Assembly (NCBI RefSeq): GCF_029581355.1
Contig: NZ_CP120849.1
Span: 5,178,501 to 5,242,500 of the forward strand
Direction of reading: 5' to 3'
Length of the DNA stretch: 64,000 bases
Source of the DNA: Parabacteroides chongii
GTDB taxonomy: Bacteria > Bacteroidota > Bacteroidia > Bacteroidales > Tannerellaceae
The position numbers were made by a program, and so were the translations under genes. Shown here one piece after another: positions 9,085 through 16,658 of this stretch (its first letter is position 1; each line of letters starts with the position of its first letter). The notes under the pieces are model-generated. The model saw only the letters and a program-made list of their open reading frames with translations, was not told where the DNA came from and did not search any database.

Positions 9085-9798
9085 ATGGAAAGATACGTGA
9101 ATATCATGCTTGATGAGGGCTTTAAAACTGTCTTCGGAGTAAAGCAAGTAGCCATTGATTTTATCAATGCCGCCCTCTTGGGTGAGCGACAAGTCAAAGA
9201 CCTGACTTATCTCGATAAAGAAATCCAACCGGAAGTAGTAGAACAACGTACGGTGATCTTCGATCTCCTTTGCGAAGATGTAGACGGTAGTAAATTTATT
9301 TTGGAGATGCAGAATTGCCCGCAACGTTATTTCTTTAACCGCGGATTCTATTATCTTTGTCGAATGGTCTCCCGTCAGGAACAGATTTATCTGTCGTTCG
9401 ACTTGTTCAATCTAACGAAAGAGGAATGTAAGACTCCTCTTGAAAATACGGTTTATATATTGAAGAATATGAATTTATTTGATATGTCTCCATTCAAGGA
9501 GAAAGAGGATGCTTTCAGACGCTTGCTCGACGTGGCGAACCTCAATGCCATGACCGATCATGAGCGTGCCGTTTACGAAGAGAACCTGAAGATCTACCGC
9601 GACTGGCATGCTACGACGGAATATGCAGTGGAAAAGGCTAAGGAAAAAGGGATAAAGATAGGTAAGGCAGAAGGCATAGAGCTAGGTGAGGCGAAAAAAC
9701 AGCGTTTTATCGCAGCAAAAATGAAAAAGCAAGGAGTCGCTATTGAAACGATCGCTGAGTTTACTGAATTGTCAGTAAAAGAGATCGAGGAATTGTAG
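9085..9798 (+). CDS. Rpn-family recombination-promoting nuclease / PD-(D/E)XK transposase-like protein (shortened)
   Basis: 237 residues. Rpn proteins are PD-(D/E)XK nucleases, often annotated as putative transposases, that stimulate recombination in some bacteria. The catalytic Asp (TVIFDLLCED) and Glu-x-Gln (FILEMQNC) are present. The C-terminus has the family's short charged repeats (KGIKIGKAEGIELGEAKK) and an HTH-like tail (KKQGVAIETIAEFTELSVKEI). Compared with the 291-residue copy at 37586, about 55 residues are missing in frame after RGFYYLCRMVSRQEQ. The alignment resumes at IYLSFDLFNL, opposite IYLEMPKFVL of the longer copy. Ends in a 15-bp stem terminator shared with the other copies. 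Likely mobile or decaying. Confidence 0.82.
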   Translation: MERYVNIMLDEGFKTVFGVKQVAIDFINAALLGERQVKDLTYLDKEIQPEVVEQRTVIFDLLCEDVDGSKFILEMQNCPQRYFFNRGFYYLCRMVSRQEQIYLSFDLFNLTKEECKTPLENTVYILKNMNLFDMSPFKEKEDAFRRLLDVANLNAMTDHERAVYEENLKIYRDWHATTEYAVEKAKEKGIKIGKAEGIELGEAKKQRFIAAKMKKQGVAIETIAEFTELSVKEIEEL

Positions 9799-9823
9799 TT
9801 TCTTATTAACCATAAAATAATTC

Positions 9824-9862
9824 ATCAGCCAGGTTGTTATGTGTTAAAACAACCTGGCTGAT
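9824..9862 (+). terminator. Terminator of the first Rpn gene
   Basis: Perfect 15-bp stem, ATCAGCCAGGTTGTT at 9824-9838 paired with 9848-9862, followed by TTTTG. The same stem sequence ends the Rpn copies at 38483 and 51879. Confidence 0.85.
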
Positions 9863-9952
9863 TTTGATTCTACCCTTACCCTGCATTGATATTTCAATTA
9901 TTTCCGGATTCGAACCAATATGACCATCCTCGTAGGGGTCGTGTGTCAAAAG

Positions 9953-12900
9953 CTACTTTATCAGCACTTTACGGACGGTATCCCCCACTTGTACGATATA
10001 GATGCCCGTCGGCAGTTGCCGACGGTTCAACCCCGGGGTTGAACGGAAAGCGTGAAGCAGGCGGCCTTCGGGCGTAAAGATGCGGACGGGCGACGTCGGC
10101 ATGCCTTCCGGCAGGCGGAGGCAAGCGTCTTCGCTCCATATCTCCGGCTCGGAGGCGGCGGCGCGGATCGGTTCGTTGGCTACGGGCGGCAGGTTCTTCA
10201 CAATGCCGTCGATGAAGATTTCCACGTCGGTGCGCACGTATTTCACCAGGTAGGCGCCGTCGGAAGTGCGGGGCATGATAGTTTCGCCGCGACTGGTGGT
10301 GACTACGGGTTCCGACTCGCTGTAATCAGGCTCCGGCATGAGATAGAAACAGAAAGTGCTCCACGACTCCACCTCGTAGCTGCCGGCTGACGGGTCGGTG
10401 ACGGCACCCTCCACCGAAGGGAGGGAGACGGTGTAGTAAACCGTAGGCGGTGGCGGTGGCGGCGTGGGATCCTGGTAATTGAAGTCGGCACTCAGCCACA
10501 GGTCGGCATCAGGCATTTCGATCGTGTTGCCGGAAAGGGCTTGCAGGTTGTCGGCACTGCTGCCGGAAAGGTATCGCGAGAAGCGGTAGTTGGTGTTTTC
10601 GGCATACGTAAGTGTCAGGGAGGTGCCGGGGCGAATCTTGGTGTCGTTGGGCACGTCATTTCCGTCCTGGTCGCTTGCCGTCAGGGTTCCTCCGGTGAGG
10701 GAAACGATATGGAGCTTCGGTAAGGCAGACAGATAGTTTGATGCCAGCAGCGACGGCTGCGCGGTGGCGGACTTGTTCCAGGGTTCATAGCCGCCATCCT
10801 GTTTCTTCATATTTAGCTTCGGAAGATTGCCGTCGTTGCTTATATCCCAGCTATCCCCCCAGCCTTTGCCATTGTCTTTCAGATCATCGAGAAAGGTTTC
10901 CAGGCAGGTGGGGGTACCGTCGGAACCGTACAGGTTGTCCTTAGAGTTGCATTTCGTCTTTGTGGAGGCATAGTTAGCGGAAGAGGACGCATAATTTAGT
11001 AACCCGGTTATCCGACCGCTCTTTCCTTCGTCTCCCGTTATCTCTGAATTCAAGGCCAGGTTATATGAAAGAGTACCCTTATCGATGCGCCCGCAGATAC
11101 CGCCGGCGTAGTTCTCCGTACCACTTGCCGCCTCCACAGCTCCCGTGGTATAGGTACGGGAAAAAGTGCTCTCAATAGAGGCGTTTCCCGCAATGCCGCC
11201 GGCATAGTTTAAACGACCTATTCCTCCTGCCTTTACATCGACAATAGCATAGCAATCCGAGAGAGCACCGGTAATGTATCCCGCTATACCGCCGACCCAC
11301 AACCTGGGTCCGCGTTGAGAAGGAAATGTAGCCTCTGCCTTTACCTCTCCCTCTCCCGTCACATAGCAGTTGAAGATATATTCAGCCTGTCCGGCTATTC
11401 CTCCGGCATAGGCATCCGATGACCCGGAATAGACAATATGTACTCCCTCCTCCGCCAGCCATACACCCAGGTTGCAGAGGGTTCCGGTATTCGTACAGCC
11501 GAACAAACCGGCCCAGACAGTATATATCCCATCGCTTTCCACGTACACTTTCAGCCCCTTCACGCAATGTCCCTGGCCGTCGAAATTGCCTTTGAAAGAA
11601 TGGTCATAGTCTTTCCCTATCGGCGTCCAGAAAAACGGCGACAAATCAATATCAGCCGTAAGGATGAAGTACTTGCCTTCGTAGTCCGTCCCGCCATTGT
11701 CCTTCCCGGCATTCACCTGTTTTGCCAAATAAGCCAGTTGGACACGGTTTGCTATCTGGTAGGGGTTATCCTCGTTGCCATCGCCAGCAAACTCAGTGTT
11801 CAGATACCGGGTGGCATCGAGCAAGGGTTGAGGGGTATAACCGTTGCCGGTAGGCCAGGGGGAGTAAGTGGGGATACCATTTTCATCCTCCCCCTCTTGC
11901 ATCATTAATTGCGGCAGATGCATATCATCATCTGTATCCCAGCCTTTGCCCCAGGTAATTACAGAACGAAAGTTATCAAGATCAACCCCGGGATTGCCAT
12001 TCGCATCATTGGCTGCACCGCCGATTACCGAGTTCCCGTTTACCCGTATCTCGGGGGAGGCGTAGTTGTCGGTGAGAGCGGAATTACTCTCATTTTTACC
12101 AACTATCCGGTTACTTAATGGGTTGCCTCCTATTATCCGTCCATTGACGGCCAAACTGTTTTTGAGTATGTTCTGCAAATATCCGCAGATACCGCCGGCG
12201 TAATATTTATTCTCTCCTGTTCCCGTTTCAACATCTCCCGTGGCATAGGTGCAGGAGATCGTTGAATTAGAACTACCATACCCGACAATACCACCAACAT
12301 AAACCGTACTTTTAGGTTCTACCTTTACATTTACAGTAGCATAACAATTAGTAAGCGAACCTCCAGTGACAATATATCCTACGATCCCACCGGCACAGAT
12401 CCCATTGACATTGAAACCATATCCTGAAATACTTGCCTCAATAGTCCCCTCTCCCACTACATAGCAGTTAAAGATTTCATAAGCGTACCCGGCTATTCCA
12501 CCGACATAAGCAGAACCTTCCGTCAAATTTGCCTGTATCCCCGCATCCGCCAGACGGACACCCAGGTTACGGAGGGTTCCGACATACGCATAGCCGAACA
12601 AGCCGGCATAGACAGCCCTACCGGTTTCGACCTTCATCACCTTCAGGCCGTTCACACAATGCCCCCGGCCGTCGAAATTACCTTCGAAAGGATTAGTATC
12701 GTTCCCTATTGGCGTCCAATCATAATCCGACAGGTCGATGTCGGCGGCGAGGGCGAAGTAGTAGCCTTTAAAGCCTGTTGCGTCGCCACCTTTGCCATTA
12801 TGCTCGATCGGGCCGCCGCCACTACCCAAAGCGATGTCACCCTGGCTATTCACCTGCTGCGCGAAGTAGGCAAGCTCTTCGGCGGAGGCTATCTCGATGG

Positions 12901-13087
12901 CATTCTCCCAGGATAAGCCGTTGCCACCACCCGTGTTTGCCAGCTTATCCACGCTATTTAAATGGTCTTTCCAGTTATCCGTTGCCGGGTTATCCTGCCC
13001 TGCCGCCATCGGGGCAAAGAGACAGAGGAAGAACAGAGCCGCCAAAAGGCGGCAGACTGTTTGTCGGTAAGTTGTTATCGGTTTCAT
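9953..13087 (-). CDS. Secreted GLUG-repeat surface protein with Por-type C-terminal tail
   Basis: 1044 residues with a clear signal peptide (LLAALFFLCLFAPMAAGQ). Two long arrays of GLUG-like repeats follow (AGLFGYAYVGTLRNLGV, GGIAGYAYEIFNCYVVGEG, and a second array from about residue 430), each introduced by an EDNPYQIANRVQLAYLAKQVN-like block. GLUG repeats form beta-helical surface or adhesin domains. The last 200 residues (TVSLPSVEGAVTDP onward) are almost the same as those of the gene at 13575. The final part (PVRIFTPEGRLL, LNRRQLPTGIYIVQVG, KVLIK) looks like a type IX secretion/Por sorting domain. Last gene of a minus-strand operon, 8 bases after the unknown 147-residue gene. Cell-surface location is inference. 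Confidence 0.82.
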   Translation of the reverse strand: MKPITTYRQTVCRLLAALFFLCLFAPMAAGQDNPATDNWKDHLNSVDKLANTGGGNGLSWENAIEIASAEELAYFAQQVNSQGDIALGSGGGPIEHNGKGGDATGFKGYYFALAADIDLSDYDWTPIGNDTNPFEGNFDGRGHCVNGLKVMKVETGRAVYAGLFGYAYVGTLRNLGVRLADAGIQANLTEGSAYVGGIAGYAYEIFNCYVVGEGTIEASISGYGFNVNGICAGGIVGYIVTGGSLTNCYATVNVKVEPKSTVYVGGIVGYGSSNSTISCTYATGDVETGTGENKYYAGGICGYLQNILKNSLAVNGRIIGGNPLSNRIVGKNESNSALTDNYASPEIRVNGNSVIGGAANDANGNPGVDLDNFRSVITWGKGWDTDDDMHLPQLMMQEGEDENGIPTYSPWPTGNGYTPQPLLDATRYLNTEFAGDGNEDNPYQIANRVQLAYLAKQVNAGKDNGGTDYEGKYFILTADIDLSPFFWTPIGKDYDHSFKGNFDGQGHCVKGLKVYVESDGIYTVWAGLFGCTNTGTLCNLGVWLAEEGVHIVYSGSSDAYAGGIAGQAEYIFNCYVTGEGEVKAEATFPSQRGPRLWVGGIAGYITGALSDCYAIVDVKAGGIGRLNYAGGIAGNASIESTFSRTYTTGAVEAASGTENYAGGICGRIDKGTLSYNLALNSEITGDEGKSGRITGLLNYASSSANYASTKTKCNSKDNLYGSDGTPTCLETFLDDLKDNGKGWGDSWDISNDGNLPKLNMKKQDGGYEPWNKSATAQPSLLASNYLSALPKLHIVSLTGGTLTASDQDGNDVPNDTKIRPGTSLTLTYAENTNYRFSRYLSGSSADNLQALSGNTIEMPDADLWLSADFNYQDPTPPPPPPTVYYTVSLPSVEGAVTDPSAGSYEVESWSTFCFYLMPEPDYSESEPVVTTSRGETIMPRTSDGAYLVKYVRTDVEIFIDGIVKNLPPVANEPIRAAASEPEIWSEDACLRLPEGMPTSPVRIFTPEGRLLHAFRSTPGLNRRQLPTGIYIVQVGDTVRKVLIK

Positions 13088-13095
13088 AATCTATC

Positions 13096-13539
13096 TTATT
13101 GGTTTTGTTTATTATTTATAACGTATAGGAAACGGTAGCACAGATAGAGGAAATGCAGGAGTTCAGAACCGTAGAACTCTCCGTCTTGACCGATTCCCAG
13201 GTTTTTATTACTCGCATCGCCATTTCCACAAAATCGAATGTTCTCATTGTAAATTTGCCATATATTGTCATCTCTATTTGCCTTTTCGAATCCCTCTAAA
13301 CAATACTTCTTCCAGGTATTCAGATCATCTTTGTCGAAAGGATAATACTCGGCACCCTTACCTTCGCCTTTAGGGGCGGTTCCGTCAGGTCTTTCGCCCG
13401 GCTTTCTTCTGAAACGGTTCACGTAAGGAAAGGAGATGTTTGCCATATCGTAACCGCGCACCTGGAAGATGGGCATTTCCTGGTGTACCCGGAATACGCC
13501 GTTCAGATGGTTGTTGCTGATAAATGTTTTCTCTTCCAT
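13096..13539 (-). CDS. Unknown 147-residue protein
   Basis: Not recognised. No signal peptide or membrane anchor is obvious, although the neighbours on both sides are secreted. The protein is charged and aromatic-rich (FRVHQEMPIFQVRGYDMANI, YPFDKDDLNTWKKYCLEGF, LLHFLYLCYRFLYVIN near the C-terminus). It lies 35 bases after the 569-residue secreted gene and 8 bases before the 1044-residue gene, so the three are almost certainly co-transcribed. It may be a partner or regulator of the secreted pair, but nothing in the sequence proves a function. Confidence 0.6.
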   Translation of the reverse strand: MEEKTFISNNHLNGVFRVHQEMPIFQVRGYDMANISFPYVNRFRRKPGERPDGTAPKGEGKGAEYYPFDKDDLNTWKKYCLEGFEKANRDDNIWQIYNENIRFCGNGDASNKNLGIGQDGEFYGSELLHFLYLCYRFLYVINNKQNQ

Positions 13540-13574
13540 GATATGTTGTTTTTAGTTGTTTATGTCATAACGGA

Positions 13575-15284
13575 CTATTTTACCGCCACCTTTCGCACCG
13601 TCGCACCGACCTGTACGATATAGATGCCCGTCGGCAATTGCCGACGGTTCAGTCCCGGGACTGAACGGAAGCTGTCGAGCAGGCGACCTTCGGGTGTAAA
13701 GATACGGACGGGCGACGTCGGCATGCCTTCCGGCAGGCGGATGCAGAGGCAAGCGTCTTCGCTCCATATCTCCGGCTCGGAGGCGGCGGCGCGGATCGGT
13801 TCGTTGGCTACGGGCGGCAGGTTCTTCACAATGCCGTCGATGAAGATTTCCACGTCGGTGCGCACGTATTTCACCAGGTAGGCGCCGTCGGAAGTGCGGG
13901 GCTGAAGGGTCTCGCCGCGGCTGGTGGTGACTACGGGTTGCGACTCGCTGTAATCTGCATCCAATGTGAGGTAGAAGCGGAAGGTGCTCCACGATTCTAT
14001 CTCGTAATCACCTGCCACGGGGTCGGTCGCGGCACCCTCTACAAAGGGCAAGGTGACTGTGTAGTAGATTGGGGTCGGTTCGGGTTCGGGCTCAGGCTCG
14101 GGCACCGCCTTCCACCGGGCATAGAGGGTTTGCGGCTTGTCGATGGTCTCTACTTTGGCTCCGCCACCGGAAACGTCGTACCAACCCTGGAAGGTGTAGT
14201 CCGGACGGGTGAAGATATCGGTCGGGAGTGCATCGCCTTGAAGGATATATTTTTCAACAGCAGGGAGTGACGAATAGTTGGCATTAAAGGTGATGTTATG
14301 GTACAGCAAATTACCCGTGATGGGGTTGCCTGTAAGGGTTCCTTTGTTGTAGATAGTGCCGCTATTCGTAAGGGTGACATTCGGGCCAATGGTAAAGGTT
14401 TGCCCGTCGCCGATAGTGACCGTAGCCCAAGCGGGAATTTCGGCGTTGCTCTCCAATGTGACGTTGCCTACCAGAGCGGAAGAGGTCTGCTCGATGGTGC
14501 CGCCGGGCAGTTGCTTGCCCCGGATAAACAGGCCTTTACTATGTCTCTTTATCTCGGTAGTCGCAGGGTTACCCTCGTGATCCGTCCCGTCGATGGCTAT
14601 GACAAAGGCGTTTAATTCGATGGAAGGATAATTGGAGGAGGTACCGCCATCTATGCCGGGAGCCGGATTTTCGCCGCCACCGCCGATGGCGGTTACCGTG
14701 CCTCCGATGATCTGAATCGTCATGTCCTCTGCAGGATCGCTTACACCGATGCCGGGCGCACCTGCCCCGCCTTCGGCATGGATGATGCCACCCCCTATGG
14801 TCAGGGATGATCCATCACCGATCCCTGCTCCTCCGCCAGTACCGTTGGCTCCTTTTGCCCCTATGGCAGTCAGGGAACCGCTTCCTTCTAAGTAGAGATA
14901 TCCGGCCTCTATTCCGGCAGTTCCCGACGAGCCTGTCGAAACAAACCGGTTCGTTCCTTCTATTATGATAGTACCGGGCTCCCCCCTCTCTATTTTCAGA
15001 GGTACCCCTTTTCTTTCGATATTCAGGTCTTTTATTGTCACCCGGAGATAGGTGGCTAAAGATTCTATTTCAATTCCCCAGTCGGTAGGTTTTCCGTTTC
15101 CTGTAATGGTTACGTTTTCACTACTTCTAATGGAAAGTACTTTATTATCGTAAGAAATATCAGTATTTTTTCCCTCTACAACGGAAACCTTAAAAGGACA
15201 GTCTTGCTCTTGTGCCGCCGCCCCGTTTACTCCGAACAGCAGGAGGGCCATAATCAGAAATATATAAGATGTAACATGTTTCAT
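13575..15284 (-). CDS. Secreted glycine-rich surface protein with InlB-like repeat and Por-type tail
   Basis: 569 residues from the ATG at 15282-15284, chosen because MKHVTSYIFLIMALLLFGVNGAAAQ is a good signal peptide; the frame is open further upstream into a repeat region. The middle is Gly-rich (GGGAGIGDGSSLTIGGGIIH), like Bacteroides carbohydrate-binding/BACON-adjacent repeat proteins. A single Listeria-Bacteroides (InlB B) repeat follows (YTFQGWYDVSGGGAK ... LYARWKA). The last 190 residues match the neighbour at 9953, and about 155 bp of DNA are identical (13747-13901 against 10119-10273). The tail (RIFTPEGRLLDSF, LPTGIYIVQVG, KVAVK) resembles a type IX sorting signal. Expected on the cell surface. 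Confidence 0.8.
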   Translation of the reverse strand: MKHVTSYIFLIMALLLFGVNGAAAQEQDCPFKVSVVEGKNTDISYDNKVLSIRSSENVTITGNGKPTDWGIEIESLATYLRVTIKDLNIERKGVPLKIERGEPGTIIIEGTNRFVSTGSSGTAGIEAGYLYLEGSGSLTAIGAKGANGTGGGAGIGDGSSLTIGGGIIHAEGGAGAPGIGVSDPAEDMTIQIIGGTVTAIGGGGENPAPGIDGGTSSNYPSIELNAFVIAIDGTDHEGNPATTEIKRHSKGLFIRGKQLPGGTIEQTSSALVGNVTLESNAEIPAWATVTIGDGQTFTIGPNVTLTNSGTIYNKGTLTGNPITGNLLYHNITFNANYSSLPAVEKYILQGDALPTDIFTRPDYTFQGWYDVSGGGAKVETIDKPQTLYARWKAVPEPEPEPEPTPIYYTVTLPFVEGAATDPVAGDYEIESWSTFRFYLTLDADYSESQPVVTTSRGETLQPRTSDGAYLVKYVRTDVEIFIDGIVKNLPPVANEPIRAAASEPEIWSEDACLCIRLPEGMPTSPVRIFTPEGRLLDSFRSVPGLNRRQLPTGIYIVQVGATVRKVAVK

Positions 15285-15377
15285 AAGTGATATCATTTTA
15301 GCTTGTTTGTAAATGCCGGAAGAGCCGTTTGCCTGCCGGGTGAAATCGAAGCGGCTTGTTCGATGCCATCGAAACGG

Positions 15378-15447
15378 GCGATTCGACGGCATCGAGAGGA
15401 AGCGCCCGACGCCGGTGAGAGGAAGCCTTCGACGCCGTCGAGCCGAT
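15378..15447 (-). repeat. Degenerate 23-nt direct repeats after an HU-like gene
   Basis: Between the HU-like gene (stop at 15467) and the next gene lie at least four units of 23-24 bases. On the minus strand each carries a core like TTCGATGGCATCGAA. On the plus strand the best units are 15378-15401, 15402-15424 and 15425-15447, with weaker ones down to about 15320. The stretch is transcribed within the operon. Comparable 23-nt units occur at 43240-43308 and 60776-60890. Confidence 0.7.
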
Positions 15448-15466
15448 CCATGCCCGGGGATAGGGT

Positions 15467-16255
15467 TTATTCGATCACCGGACGATCGTCTTCACCGCCG
15501 CCACCGGGGTTGCCTACCACCAGCGGAATGGCATAGACCAGGGTACGCGACTGCTTGAGTTGCAAGCTGTTGGTGCTGAACCAGGTTTCGAGCGTGAGCT
15601 GGTAACTGCCCTCCGCCAGATCGGCAGGAATGTTAAACATCAAACGTTTCGGATCGTTGATAGCCAACAGGGTGATGGTGGCAGCCACCGTCCGGTCGGC
15701 CATGTTGACCAGGGTAAGCGTACCCAACCCGCTGCCGTCGGCATTGACGCTGCGTATCTTCACGCCTGAAACGTCGAGGATTCCGCCCGGGGTGACGGTG
15801 CCGTCGGTCTTGCCGGTGGTCACGTCTTTCACCAGCCCGAAGCCGGCGCCGCCCATGTCGCGCACGTTGCCCGAAAATTCGAGGGTTACGAGATCGGCCT
15901 CGGCACGCATGGCGGCGGTGCCGATCATGTTGATAACGGCTTTATTCTTCGCCGGGTCCACCAGGCCTTTTTTCCCGAGGAAAAGGCCGCTGACGGCGGG
16001 CGAATACTGCACGTTGTCGGTCACTACAATGTTGTTTCCGCAAACCAACTGGCGGATTTTCTCCTCCACCAGCTTGGTGATGTTCACGATCGTATCGACA
16101 CGGTATTCGGTACGTTCTTCCGAGATGAGACGTGCCACGTCCGCCATGTAGAACGTCTGGATCGGTTTCACCTTGGCCGCGAAGTCTTCCTTCACGTCCT
16201 TTGTCATCAGATACTCTTCGAGATCGAATTTCCATACATACTTTTTTGTTGCCAT
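15467..16255 (-). CDS. HU-like (HU-HIG type) DNA-binding-fold protein with Ig-like domain and DDRPVIE tail
   Basis: 262 residues. Residues 1-125 (MATKKYVWKFDLEEYLMTKD, ARLISEERTEYRVDTIVNI, then a beta region to AVINMIGTAA) match the architecture of HU/IHF-like proteins expanded in Bacteroidetes (HU domain fused to wHTH, Ig or Gly-rich motif; DUF4469 in many annotations). Residues 140-245 form an Ig-like beta domain. A Gly-rich linker leads to an acidic tail, EDDRPVIE. No signal peptide, so cytoplasmic. It aligns with the protein at 42430 and, at both ends, with the 69-residue protein at 58856. Second gene of its operon. Family assignment is from recognition; function unproven. Confidence 0.75.
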   Translation of the reverse strand: MATKKYVWKFDLEEYLMTKDVKEDFAAKVKPIQTFYMADVARLISEERTEYRVDTIVNITKLVEEKIRQLVCGNNIVVTDNVQYSPAVSGLFLGKKGLVDPAKNKAVINMIGTAAMRAEADLVTLEFSGNVRDMGGAGFGLVKDVTTGKTDGTVTPGGILDVSGVKIRSVNADGSGLGTLTLVNMADRTVAATITLLAINDPKRLMFNIPADLAEGSYQLTLETWFSTNSLQLKQSRTLVYAIPLVVGNPGGGGEDDRPVIE

Positions 16256-16299
16256 GGTAATTAATGTTTAAAATTAATACTAGTGATAATTATGTTTGT

Positions 16300-16497
16300 T
16301 TATTCCTTTTCGTGTTCGTCGAGGATGCGTTGCGCTTCTTTCATCTCGAAATAGAGCCGGCACGCCAGCACGATCAATACGACCATCAGCAGGCTCAGCA
16401 CCGCCATACCTACCCAAAAATACCCGGAATCATAATAAGCGACGAACCAATCGGGTACGGCGGTATTCCTATCATCGATGTGTTGCATTCCTATCAT
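16300..16497 (-). CDS. Small single-pass membrane protein
   Basis: 65 residues from the ATG at 16495-16497. A purine-rich stretch (AAAATAAAG) lies just upstream, and the longer open frame adds only an unlikely N-terminus. One hydrophobic helix (YFWVGMAVLSLLMVVLIVLA) is followed by a charged cytoplasmic-type tail (RLYFEMKEAQRILDEHEKE). Family not recognised. It is the first gene of the minus-strand accessory operon, 44 bases before the HU-like gene. A 26-bp perfect palindrome at 16543-16568 sits about 46 bases upstream. A short stretch resembling its N-terminal coding region also occurs near 52020-52050, next to the other copy of the palindrome. Confidence 0.65.
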   Translation of the reverse strand: MIGMQHIDDRNTAVPDWFVAYYDSGYFWVGMAVLSLLMVVLIVLACRLYFEMKEAQRILDEHEKE

Positions 16498-16542
16498 GTG
16501 CTTTATTTTTATGCCGCAAGGTGAAGAAAAAGGGGGAGAATG

Positions 16543-16568
16543 TTGTAACATTTTGCAAAATGTTACAA
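16543..16568. promoter_or_regulatory. 26-bp perfect palindrome, probable operator
   Basis: TTGTAACATTTTGCAAAATGTTACAA is its own reverse complement (13 + 13 bases). It lies between the TPR-AraC regulator gene and the small membrane protein gene, where the promoter of the minus-strand operon must be. A 22/26 match is found at 52080-52105, upstream of the second fimbrillin cluster. Confidence 0.75.
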
Positions 16569-16658
16569 AATAGTGGGGGAATTTGCCGAATAATCAGATG
16601 TGTTTGTTGAGTCAACCGCTTTAAAGACGGGGTTATTCAATAACTCCCATGTTTCATC

